A stretch of 21,997 nucleotides of DNA from Candidatus Woesearchaeota archaeon (GTDB taxonomy: Archaea; Nanobdellota; Nanobdellia; Pacearchaeales; GW2011-AR1). The stretch spans positions 1 through 21,997 of the forward strand of contig JAAZNJ010000024.1 of the NCBI GenBank assembly GCA_012798335.1. The letters are read 5' to 3'. Shown here one piece after another: positions 1 to 6,284 of the stretch (position 1 is its first letter; each line of letters opens with the position of its first letter). The notes under the pieces are model-generated. The model worked only from the letters and a program-made list of their open reading frames with translations. It ran no database searches and was not told the origin of the DNA. The position numbers were made by a program, and so were the translations under genes.

Positions 1-1085
1 AAAACCATTACAATCAAAGGAAGAACATAAATGAGATTATATAATAAAAGATAAGGAATTCCAAAAGTTTTATTGATATGCATTAAACTTAAAATTGCTA
101 GATAAATTCCTCCTGTACAAGGCAATTCAACTAATGCAACAATAATTCCTAAGAGAATAACAGCAGGAAGAGTTCCTTTTTTTGTTATTCTTTCTAAAGT
201 TGGTTTTATTGAAACAGGAATTCTTAAAGAAACACCCTTGCCATAAAAAAAGAAATCTTTAATTTCAATTAAACCTCCAATAAAAACTAAAACTCCTGCA
301 ATTAATATTATATAATTCATTATTCCTGAAAACTCAGAGATAATTTTCATTATCCCAAGCCCTGCTGAAAAATAAACCAAAAATATTATAAGAACATAAA
401 CTAACCCATATCTTAATGCTCTTTTTGAAGAAGCTGTTGAAAGTAAAGTAGCAAGAAGGAATATTAAAACACCAAAAGCACATGGATTTATTGAATCAAT
501 CAATGCTGAAAGAATAATACTTCCAAGGGTTAAACTTTGAGCATTCGGGTTATCAGAAGATAATCCCTCTTGTTTTATTTCTATCATAGGACTACATTTT
601 TCTAAAGATTTTTCAAGATTATTTATTATAGGACTATCTCCAATAAAATAAGAATATCCCTCATCACATTCAATTACTAATAAAGGGACTCCTTTTTGAG
701 AAGAAGGTATTTTCAATAAAGAAGAATATTTTTCATATAAATCCCTGTTTGTTTGATTATTATAAACCTCTAATTCATAGATATTTGTATTTGAAATTAA
801 TTTAGCTCTTTCTAAAACTCCAGAACTAATAACTTTTTCGCAATGAGGACATCCAATACCCCAGAAAAAATAAACATTTTTTTCATGAGTTAAGTTATTA
901 GATAAGTTATTTAAAGATAAGTTATTCTGAGATTTATCTCCTGTTATATTTTCTGTTGTATTAATTGAAAAAATAAGGTTAGTAAAGAGTATTATTAACA
1001 AAAAGAAAGATAAGGCTAAGAAAAAGAATTTTTCTTTTTTTATAAGTTTAAACTTTTCTTTTTTCATTATTTTATAATTTTCCAT
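1..1085 (-). CDS. Thioredoxin-like domain fused to CcdA/DsbD-type membrane protein (partial, 3' end outside window)
   Basis: An open frame of 361 codons runs from an ATG at 1085 off the left edge. Residues about 20-40 form a hydrophobic signal or anchor segment, followed by an Asn-rich linker. A thioredoxin-fold domain follows with CPHC at 79-82 and a cis-proline region GVP near 132-134. From about residue 185 there are several transmembrane helices. Two cysteines sit in CcdA-like contexts: NPCAF (Cys202) and LPCTGG (Cys323). In the CcdA/DsbD family such a membrane cysteine pair carries reducing equivalents across the membrane, here probably to the attached extracytoplasmic thioredoxin domain, so a role in disulfide exchange is inferred. 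The start at 1085 is supported by a TATA box about 25 nt upstream, implying a leaderless message; Met7 (1067) is an alternative. The C-terminus is not visible. Confidence 0.85.
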   Translation of the reverse strand, partial: MENYKIMKKEKFKLIKKEKFFFLALSFFLLIILFTNLIFSINTTENITGDKSQNNLSLNNLSNNLTHEKNVYFFWGIGCPHCEKVISSGVLERAKLISNTNIYELEVYNNQTNRDLYEKYSSLLKIPSSQKGVPLLVIECDEGYSYFIGDSPIINNLEKSLEKCSPMIEIKQEGLSSDNPNAQSLTLGSIILSALIDSINPCAFGVLIFLLATLLSTASSKRALRYGLVYVLIIFLVYFSAGLGIMKIISEFSGIMNYIILIAGVLVFIGGLIEIKDFFFYGKGVSLRIPVSIKPTLERITKKGTLPAVILLGIIVALVELPCTGGIYLAILSLMHINKTFGIPYLLLYNLIYVLPLIVMV

Positions 1086-1098
1086 AAAAAACTATATT

Positions 1099-1136
1099 TG
1101 AAACCATTTATAAATATTGGTTTCATAAAATGAAAC
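1099..1136 (-). promoter_or_regulatory. TATA box inside an inverted repeat, promoter/operator of the thioredoxin-CcdA gene
   Basis: The TATA-like ATTTATAAAT (1106-1115) lies about 25 nt upstream of the ATG at 1085. It is flanked by the perfect inverted repeat TGAAACC (1099-1105) and GGTTTCA (1119-1125). A second, overlapping inverted repeat, GTTTCAT-AAA-ATGAAAC, spans 1120-1136 and reaches the stop codon of the upstream regulator gene. A protein bound to the first repeat would cover the TBP/TFB site, so repression is the simplest reading. That function is inferred. Confidence 0.6.
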
Positions 1137-1615
1137 TAGTCTAAAAAGAGATTTTTTAATTCTTCATTAAGGATTAAGTTATTAGTCATTCCATTTTTTT
1201 CTTTTTTAAGAAGATTTTTCTTTTCCAATTCTGAAACAATTCTAGAAACTTTTACTTTATTAAAATTTAAGGATTTTGAGATATTATTTTGATTTATTTT
1301 TCCTTTATTCTTTATTATTAAAGATAAAACTTCTTTCTCTTCTTTATCAAAAAAATCAAGAATTTTTAAAAGATTTTTTTCTTTTTCTTTTTTTTCCTTG
1401 ATAAAAGATTTTGTTATAAAATAATAACTTATTAAACCCACAAACAAGCCAAGAGAAGAAACAGAAACAATAATTACCCAGATAGGTAATTTACATCCGC
1501 AAGTTGAAGAAAAATTTTCTGTTGTATAAAAAGTAGTAAAAGAAATTGCAAATATAAAAAAAGTGATTATCCCAAAAATCAAGATTATTGGCCTTAAACT
1601 TTTATTCTTTTCCAT
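1136..1615 (-). CDS. Membrane-anchored winged-helix transcriptional regulator
   Basis: This 159-aa protein has two predicted membrane segments (about residues 9-29 and 45-67) joined by a short loop containing CGC. A lysine-rich linker leads to a C-terminal winged helix-turn-helix (about 85-155) of MarR-like type, with the recognition region around NKVKVSRIVSELEKKNLL and a basic wing. Membrane-tethered wHTH proteins are common in archaea, and the DNA-binding part should face the cytoplasm. It lies directly upstream of the thioredoxin-CcdA gene on the same strand. The palindromic site between them begins at its own stop codon, so local control of a redox gene is plausible. The CGC cysteines in the extracytoplasmic loop could be redox-sensitive, but this is speculation. 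Specific ligand and targets are unknown. Confidence 0.75.
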   Translation of the reverse strand: MEKNKSLRPIILIFGIITFFIFAISFTTFYTTENFSSTCGCKLPIWVIIVSVSSLGLFVGLISYYFITKSFIKEKKEKEKNLLKILDFFDKEEKEVLSLIIKNKGKINQNNISKSLNFNKVKVSRIVSELEKKNLLKKEKNGMTNNLILNEELKNLFLD

Positions 1616-1777
1616 TTTTATTTTAAATTTAATAAACAGAGGTTTAATTCAATAAGCAAGTTTTAATTTATTTAGTTATTTTATTAATTATTTTATAAAC
1701 TATTTAAGATTATTCTTTTGAAAAAGGTTTTATCAAATAAAAAGACACAGAGTTTCTATCCCCCATCTGAGTTAGTC

Positions 1778-1915
1778 GCTAGAAGTGTGAGAAACCCGCA
1801 GGAGGTTTTCATTGGCTGAAAGCTTGGTTGCTGGAAGTGTGAGAAACCCGCAGGAGGTTTTCATTGGCTGAAAGCTTGGTTGCTGGAAGTGTGAGAAACC
1901 CGCAGGAGGTTCTCA
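1778..1915. repeat. Three tandem copies of a GC-rich 52-bp repeat abutting tRNA-Gly
   Basis: Copies occupy 1778-1829, 1830-1881 and 1882-1915 (the last cut to 34 bp). Copies 1 and 2 differ only at 1781/1833; copy 3 differs once, C at 1912 instead of T. The unit is 50 percent G+C in an otherwise very AT-rich region. Each copy holds a potential hairpin, TGAGAAACC-CGCAGGA-GG plus TTTTCA or TTCTCA, with one bulged A. The copy 3 substitution turns a G-U pair into a G-C pair on the plus-strand transcript. A shorter, decayed resemblance precedes copy 1 at about 1764-1777. The array ends exactly at the tRNA 3' boundary. The 160 bp before it (1616-1777) are AT-rich and show no gene. Function unknown. 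Confidence 0.9.
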
Positions 1916-1986
1916 TGCGCAAGCCGGGAATCGAACCCGGATATCGAGATTGGGAATCTCGTATTCTACCAGTAAATTACTTGCGC
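1916..1986 (-). tRNA. tRNA-Gly (anticodon CCC)
   Basis: The minus strand folds as a cloverleaf. Acceptor GCGCAAG pairs with CTTGCGC, and the discriminator is A. The D-stem is weak and AT-rich around the TGG loop. Anticodon stem CGAGA/TCTCG holds the loop TTCCCAA, giving anticodon CCC. T-stem CCGGG/CCCGG holds the loop TTCGATT. CCA is not encoded, and no intron is seen. The 71-nt length is normal for glycine. The 3' end touches the tandem repeat array, so a transcript reading past the tRNA would begin its trailer with the repeat hairpin. Confidence 0.95.
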
Positions 1987-2007
1987 ATAAATTAAATGAT
2001 ACTAATC

Positions 2008-2018
2008 TTATTTATATG
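2008..2018 (-). promoter_or_regulatory. TATA box of tRNA-Gly
   Basis: The minus strand reads ATATAAATAAG, centred about 27 nt upstream of the mature tRNA 5' end at 1986. This is the expected archaeal spacing. Confidence 0.6.
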
Positions 2019-2123
2019 ATTAAAAACACTAAAATTTAAATTTATTGATTCTTCTAAATTTATAATAAAAAATAAATAAAAGATAGAATAACAACAAAAA
2101 TAAAAAAGATATTAAAAAAGAAA

Positions 2124-2471
2124 ATGATAGAAAGACAAATCAGATATAATTATAAAACAGAAACAGGAGAACAAATTTATCTTAGACATAGATGGGTTTT
2201 TTGCATTATTAATGAACCTAGAGAAATTCAAAGGATTAGAGAAAAAATTTATCTTGAATTATCTCCAATAGAAGATTTAAGAAATTTATATGAAGGTTTA
2301 ATATCAAAATCCGGAGGATTACATTCTGATTTTTTCTCTTTTTCAACAGATAAATTCAAAATAGAAAATCCAAAAAAGATCTATAATTCAAAAAAGATCT
2401 ATAAAGATAGAAACCTTCAAGAAAAAGATGAAGCAGGTTTAGAAAGATATTTGAATTCTCTTTTAAGATAA
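2124..2471 (+). CDS. Uncharacterised protein, 115 aa
   Basis: I do not recognise a family. The protein is soluble, charged and rich in Lys, Glu, Tyr and Arg, with no signal peptide, membrane segment or Cys motif (single Cys at 27). The first 60 residues look like a compact alpha/beta domain. The C-terminal third is probably disordered and carries a short in-frame tandem duplication: a 16-base string at 2371-2386 recurs at 2389-2404, giving KKIYNS-KKIYKD. It stands alone between the tRNA-Gly promoter and metG, in the same direction as metG. A TATA-like AAATTTATAATAAA about 60 nt upstream would give a leadered message. Coding status rests on ORF length and base composition only. Confidence 0.55.
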   Translation: MIERQIRYNYKTETGEQIYLRHRWVFCIINEPREIQRIREKIYLELSPIEDLRNLYEGLISKSGGLHSDFFSFSTDKFKIENPKKIYNSKKIYKDRNLQEKDEAGLERYLNSLLR

Positions 2472-2540
2472 GATATACCAGATTAATCTCATAAAACAGT
2501 GAATAATAAAGAATAAAAAGAAAAAACCATTTAAAAGATT

Positions 2541-4436
2541 ATGAAAACAAAAAAATTTTATGTTACAACACCTATATACTATCCTAATGATATTCCTCAT
2601 GTAGGTCATGCTTATACAACAATAGTTGCAGATGTAATTTCAAGATTTTATAGATTAAATGGATATGATGTTTTCTTTTTAACAGGAACAGATGAACATG
2701 GGAAAAAAATTCAAGAAGCAGCAGAAAAAGCAGGAAAAAAACCAAAAGAATTTGTTGATGAATTAATTCCTAAATTTAAAGATGCTTGGAAAAAATTAAA
2801 CATAAATTATGATAGATTTATAAGAACAACAGATAAAGACCATGAAAAAATAGTCCAAGAAGTTTTACAAAAAGTTTATGATAAAGGAGATATTTATTTT
2901 GGAAAGTATGAGGGATTGTATTGTGTTGCTTGCGAAAGATATTACACAGAAAAAGAATTAGAAAATGGAAATTGTCCAATCCATAAAAGACCAGCAATTT
3001 TACTTAAAGAGGATAGTTATTTCTTTAGATTAAGCAAATATCAGAAAAAACTTTTAGAGCTTTATAAAAAAAATCCTGAATTTATTTTTCCTGAATCAAG
3101 AAGAAATGAAGTAATTTCAAGAGTAAAAGAAGGTTTAAGAGATTTTAGTATTTCAAGAACAAGTTTTGATTGGGGAATAAAACTGCCTTTTGATAAAAAA
3201 CATGTTTGTTATGTTTGGTTTGATGCTTTATTAAATTATTATAGTGCAACAAAAGAGAATGGATATTGGCCTGCTGATGCTCATTTAATGGCAAAAGATA
3301 TAGTTTGGTTCCATGCAGTTTATTGGCCAGCAATGTTAATGTCAGCAGGGATAAAATTTCCAAAAAGATTATTAGTTCATGGTTATTGGACTTTTGATAA
3401 AGAAAAAATATCTAAATCAAGAGGGAAAATAATAAATGTTGATGAGTTAGTTTCTTTAACAAAAAATTCTGATTCTGTTAGATATTTTTTATTAAGAGAT
3501 ATAGTTTTTGGAGAAGATGGGGATTTCTCTGAAAAAGCTTTAATTGATAGACATAATGGAGAATTAGTTAACAAACTAGGAAATTTAATTTCAAGAGTTT
3601 CAGGATTAATTGAAAAATATGGATTAGAGAAATGTGAAAATCTTCTTGCAAAAAAAATGAACATAAAAAAGTTTAATGAATTAATAAAGAATTATGAATT
3701 TGATAAAGCATTAAATGAGGTTTTTTCATTTATAGACAGATGTAATGAGTATGTTCAACATAAAAAAATTTGGGAAACAAAAAACAAAAAAGTTTTGTAT
3801 GAACTTGCAGATTCAATAAAAATAATTGCAATACTCTTATATCCTTTTATACCTGAAAGTTGTGAAAAAATTGCTAAACAATTTAATTTCAAAATTAATT
3901 TTAAAGAATTAAAAACTCCTTTGAAAATATCAAAAATACAAAAAGGAGAACATCTGTTCTCCCCTGTAGAGTATAAAAAAGAGGATAAACAAAAAAGGGA
4001 TAAGGGTCTTCAAAAGGGTGATAAAGAAAATCTTCAAAAGAATGTAAATAATGAAAAAATTAATAAACAAGTATTAATTCATAAAATAATGGAAGGAATA
4101 GCAGAAGTTGATTTTTCTGATTGGCAAAAAATAGATTTAAGAGTTGCTCAAATAAAAGAAGTCGAAGAAATTCCTAATGCAGATAAATTATGGAAATTAA
4201 AACTAGATGTTGGTGAATTAGGAGAAAGAACAATTTGTGCAGGAATAAAGCAATTTTATAAAAAAGAAGAATTGATTAATAAAAAAATAATTTATTTTAC
4301 TAATTTAAAACCAAGAATCTTAAAGGGTGTAGAATCCCAAGGAATGTTATTAGCTGCAACAAATTCTGATCATACAAAAGTTATATTAATCTCTCCAATT
4401 GACAACAACGCTGAAAACGGAATGAAGATAAGTTAG
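2541..4436 (+). CDS. metG: Methionyl-tRNA synthetase with C-terminal tRNA-binding domain (bacterial-like)
   Basis: This 631-aa class I synthetase charges tRNA-Met. The HIGH motif is HVGH at 20-23, within TTPIYYPNDIPHVGHAYT. A zinc knuckle is formed by Cys128, Cys131, Cys145 and His148, and the KMSKS motif is KISKS at 289-293. The anticodon-binding helical domain follows. After a lysine-rich linker (about 470-515) comes an OB-fold of the EMAP-II/Trbp111 type (about 525-631), with DLRVAQIKEVEEIPNADKL and the characteristic SQGMLLAA. The N-terminal signature and single zinc knuckle resemble bacterial MetG more than the usual archaeal/eukaryotic form, which suggests transfer; a tree is needed to settle that. 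It is followed by a convergent minus-strand pair with 32 bp between them. Confidence 0.95.
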   Translation: MKTKKFYVTTPIYYPNDIPHVGHAYTTIVADVISRFYRLNGYDVFFLTGTDEHGKKIQEAAEKAGKKPKEFVDELIPKFKDAWKKLNINYDRFIRTTDKDHEKIVQEVLQKVYDKGDIYFGKYEGLYCVACERYYTEKELENGNCPIHKRPAILLKEDSYFFRLSKYQKKLLELYKKNPEFIFPESRRNEVISRVKEGLRDFSISRTSFDWGIKLPFDKKHVCYVWFDALLNYYSATKENGYWPADAHLMAKDIVWFHAVYWPAMLMSAGIKFPKRLLVHGYWTFDKEKISKSRGKIINVDELVSLTKNSDSVRYFLLRDIVFGEDGDFSEKALIDRHNGELVNKLGNLISRVSGLIEKYGLEKCENLLAKKMNIKKFNELIKNYEFDKALNEVFSFIDRCNEYVQHKKIWETKNKKVLYELADSIKIIAILLYPFIPESCEKIAKQFNFKINFKELKTPLKISKIQKGEHLFSPVEYKKEDKQKRDKGLQKGDKENLQKNVNNEKINKQVLIHKIMEGIAEVDFSDWQKIDLRVAQIKEVEEIPNADKLWKLKLDVGELGERTICAGIKQFYKKEELINKKIIYFTNLKPRILKGVESQGMLLAATNSDHTKVILISPIDNNAENGMKIS

Positions 4437-4468
4437 ATTCACTAAAATAACAAGGAAGAAGATAAAAT

Positions 4469-5245
4469 TTAATCTAATAAATTCATTTTTTGTAGAATTC
4501 GTTTAACTAGCCTTTCTTTGTCTTTGTCAGAATCATAATAAACACCAATTAATCTTGCTGCAATTTCTTTATAAGCTCTTGCTGCATAACTTTTAGGATG
4601 ACTATGAACAACAGCATCTTTAGAATTTAAAGATTTTTTAACACTGATATCTTCTGGAACCATTCCTAAGATAGGAATTTCTAATAGCTCTTTGACATTA
4701 TCAGGTTGCATTTCTATTTTATCTTTTCTTACTCTTGTAACAATTGCTCCTAAAATTTTTTTCTTCATCTTTTCTGCAACTTTTATTACTTTTAAAGCAT
4801 CTGTTATTGCAGGCAATTCTGGATTTGTAACAACAATAATTTCATCTGCAATTTCCAAAGTATTAAGTGTTTCTTTACCTAATCCTGCAGAACTATCAAC
4901 AATTACATATTCTGAAAAATCTTTTAATTCATTTTTTATTAATTTTAAGTTTTCTGTTTTTATTTTATTTAATTCTTTAACTGATAAAGAAGAAGGCAAT
5001 ACTTTAAATCCTGATTTATGAACATAAACGGATTCAATTAATTTAGCTTTTCCTGATAGAACATGATTTAATGTAACAGGAACTTCTGGGGAATTTAGAT
5101 ATACTCCTATATTCGGAGTAGTTAAATTTCCATCAACAATTAAAACATCTTTTCCAAAATGATTTATAGCAGCAGCGAGATTTATTACAGTTGTAGTCTT
5201 ACCAACCCCCCCTTTTCCAGAAGTAACAACAATAATTTTTTTCAT
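4469..5245 (-). CDS. minD: MinD/ParA-family P-loop ATPase
   Basis: This 258-aa protein begins almost directly with the deviant Walker A motif GKGGVGKTT (10-18), which has the signature lysine of MinD/ParA/Mrp ATPases. A VDGNLTTPN segment follows near 38-46, and a Walker B-like EYVIVDSSAGLG. Such ATPases dimerise on ATP and position other machinery, often at the membrane. The C-terminal stretch has basic and hydrophobic residues (RLVKRILQKMNLLD) and could be the amphipathic membrane-targeting helix of MinD, which favours MinD over ParA. It starts one base after the stop of the 146-aa gene, so the two are certainly co-transcribed. No MinE or FtsZ is in the window. Confidence 0.88.
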   Translation of the reverse strand: MKKIIVVTSGKGGVGKTTTVINLAAAINHFGKDVLIVDGNLTTPNIGVYLNSPEVPVTLNHVLSGKAKLIESVYVHKSGFKVLPSSLSVKELNKIKTENLKLIKNELKDFSEYVIVDSSAGLGKETLNTLEIADEIIVVTNPELPAITDALKVIKVAEKMKKKILGAIVTRVRKDKIEMQPDNVKELLEIPILGMVPEDISVKKSLNSKDAVVHSHPKSYAARAYKEIAARLIGVYYDSDKDKERLVKRILQKMNLLD

Positions 5246-5246
5246 T

Positions 5247-5687
5247 TTAAGAAGAAAGAAAAGCTTTTACTTTATTAACATATTTATCCATTAAATCCGC
5301 ATATTGCTTGAGTTTTTCAAGATTAACATCAATTTCTTTACCTTGATAAAATATTTTTAAAGTTACATTTTTTCTAAATTCACCAATTCTTTCTGTTTTT
5401 AATTCTTTTAATTTTCTAAACATCTCATATAAAGATATAACTTCTAAAAAGTCTTTATCTTTACCAAATAATTTTTTTATTTCATTAATAGAAGAAATAG
5501 GGTTTGTAGGAATAGACGAAATTTTTTTCTTTTTTTTAGCATGAATTAAAATTTTCTCAATACTCAATTCAATTAATCTTCTCCATCTTATAAGAAGATT
5601 CATAATAATATCACAAGTTTTTGTATATTTTAAACTAACGTATAATAGATGATCTGCGCTGATTTTTTCTTGAATTATTTCTTCCAT
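5247..5687 (-). CDS. Uncharacterised helical protein encoded with MinD
   Basis: I do not recognise a named family. The 146-aa protein is almost wholly alpha-helical. The N-terminal half (about 8-50) has the look of a HEPN-like helical bundle, but no RxxxxH motif is evident. A lysine patch, AKKKKK, sits near 50-55, and the C-terminal part contains coiled-coil-like helices and a short beta stretch, NVTLKIFYQGKEIDV. One base separates it from minD, so it is likely a functional partner or regulator of that ATPase. The start at 5687 is supported by a Shine-Dalgarno-like GAGGT six bases upstream and a TATA box further out. Confidence 0.7.
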   Translation of the reverse strand: MEEIIQEKISADHLLYVSLKYTKTCDIIMNLLIRWRRLIELSIEKILIHAKKKKKISSIPTNPISSINEIKKLFGKDKDFLEVISLYEMFRKLKELKTERIGEFRKNVTLKIFYQGKEIDVNLEKLKQYADLMDKYVNKVKAFLSS

Positions 5688-5693
5688 TTTATT

Positions 5694-5751
5694 ACCTCAG
5701 AAGTAAAGATATTAAACACACTCTTATTTTTATACTTATCTCTTTTAAATG
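5694..5751 (-). promoter_or_regulatory. Promoter and ribosome binding site of the minD operon
   Basis: The TATA-like ATTTAAAAGA (5742-5751) lies just beyond the NAC stop codon. GAGGT (5694-5698) lies six bases before the ATG at 5687. The predicted transcript therefore has a leader of roughly 30 nt and uses Shine-Dalgarno initiation, unlike the leaderless genes nearby. Confidence 0.5.
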
Positions 5752-5753
5752 GA

Positions 5754-6074
5754 TTATTTTGATAATCTTAAAATTGCTTCTGCTAAATCACCTGTTTCTC
5801 TCAAAATTGTTTCTGCCTCCTTTTTTGAACAATGAGTTTTTTCGATTATCATTTCAATATCTTTTTCATCAAATTTTTCTTCTAAAACTTCACCTGTTAT
5901 TTGAAAAGACTCATTTCCTTGAATTTTTATTTTTAATACCTCTGGATTATTAATGATTAATCTGCCACCTTCTTTTTTTTCAATGATTACTCTTTCAGCA
6001 TCTATTTCAGATTGAGTTAATCCCATTTGTTTCATTAAAGATTGCATTTTTTTTGGATCTAAATTTGGAATCAT
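5754..6074 (-). CDS. nac: Archaeal nascent polypeptide-associated complex protein (alpha-NAC)
   Basis: This 106-aa protein has the archaeal NAC layout. An N-terminal segment, NLDPKKMQSLMKQMG, is followed by the NAC beta-barrel (about 25-66: EVLKIKIQGNESFQITGE) and a C-terminal UBA helical bundle (about 70-104: DIEMIIEKTHCSKKEAETIL...GDLAEAI). Archaeal NAC forms a homodimer at the ribosomal exit tunnel and binds emerging chains. The length is typical. It starts one base after the sec61-beta stop, so a nascent-chain chaperone and a translocon subunit are made from one message. Confidence 0.93.
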   Translation of the reverse strand: MIPNLDPKKMQSLMKQMGLTQSEIDAERVIIEKKEGGRLIINNPEVLKIKIQGNESFQITGEVLEEKFDEKDIEMIIEKTHCSKKEAETILRETGDLAEAILRLSK

Positions 6075-6075
6075 T

Positions 6076-6234
6076 TTATTTGAAAAAGATGTTTAAACTA
6101 ATTCTAAAAAGAACTATAACTATTATAAATCCAATAACTTGAGATGGTTTTAAATCAAGTTTAGATTTTGTTGTATCTTTAAACCTTGTTAAACCCCCAA
6201 TTCCTGAAGGTAAATTTAATGTGTTATCTGCCAT
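6076..6234 (-). CDS. Preprotein translocase subunit Sec61-beta (SecG-like)
   Basis: This small gene encodes 52 residues. The N-terminal LPSGIGGLTRF is the hallmark of archaeal Sec61-beta (usual form xPSGxGGLxRFxD). A KLDLKPSQV segment follows, and then a single hydrophobic tail-anchor helix (about 33-50). The protein is the third, non-essential subunit of the SecYE channel, with its N-terminus in the cytoplasm. The ATG at 6234 lies about 26 nt from a TATA box, so the message is leaderless or nearly so. The stop is one base before the nac ATG. Length matches the family. Confidence 0.88.
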   Translation of the reverse strand: MADNTLNLPSGIGGLTRFKDTTKSKLDLKPSQVIGFIIVIVLFRISLNIFFK

Positions 6235-6253
6235 TATATAAATAAAAAGATAA

Positions 6254-6266
6254 GGTATTTAAAAGT
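6254..6266. promoter_or_regulatory. Single palindromic TATA box shared by sec61-beta and valS
   Basis: The 50-bp gap between the two divergent ATGs (6234 and 6285) has one strong TATA-like element, with TTTAAA at 6258-6263. Its centre is about 24-25 nt from the valS ATG and 26-27 nt from the sec61-beta ATG, right for leaderless transcription in both directions. Confidence 0.6.
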
Positions 6267-6284
6267 TTCTTGATATAATTTATT

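Noticed and set aside
1778..1915. The 52-bp repeats as a CRISPR array
   Set aside because: The whole unit is repeated without variable spacers, so it is a tandem duplication; no cas gene is nearby.
1778..1915. The repeats as box C/D guide RNAs
   Set aside because: CTGA (a D-box string) recurs once per unit, but no proper RTGATGA C box is present; GTGTGAG is too different.
4692..5021. A 109-codon plus-strand frame inside minD
   Set aside because: It is antisense to a clear MinD protein and its composition is that of a shadow frame.
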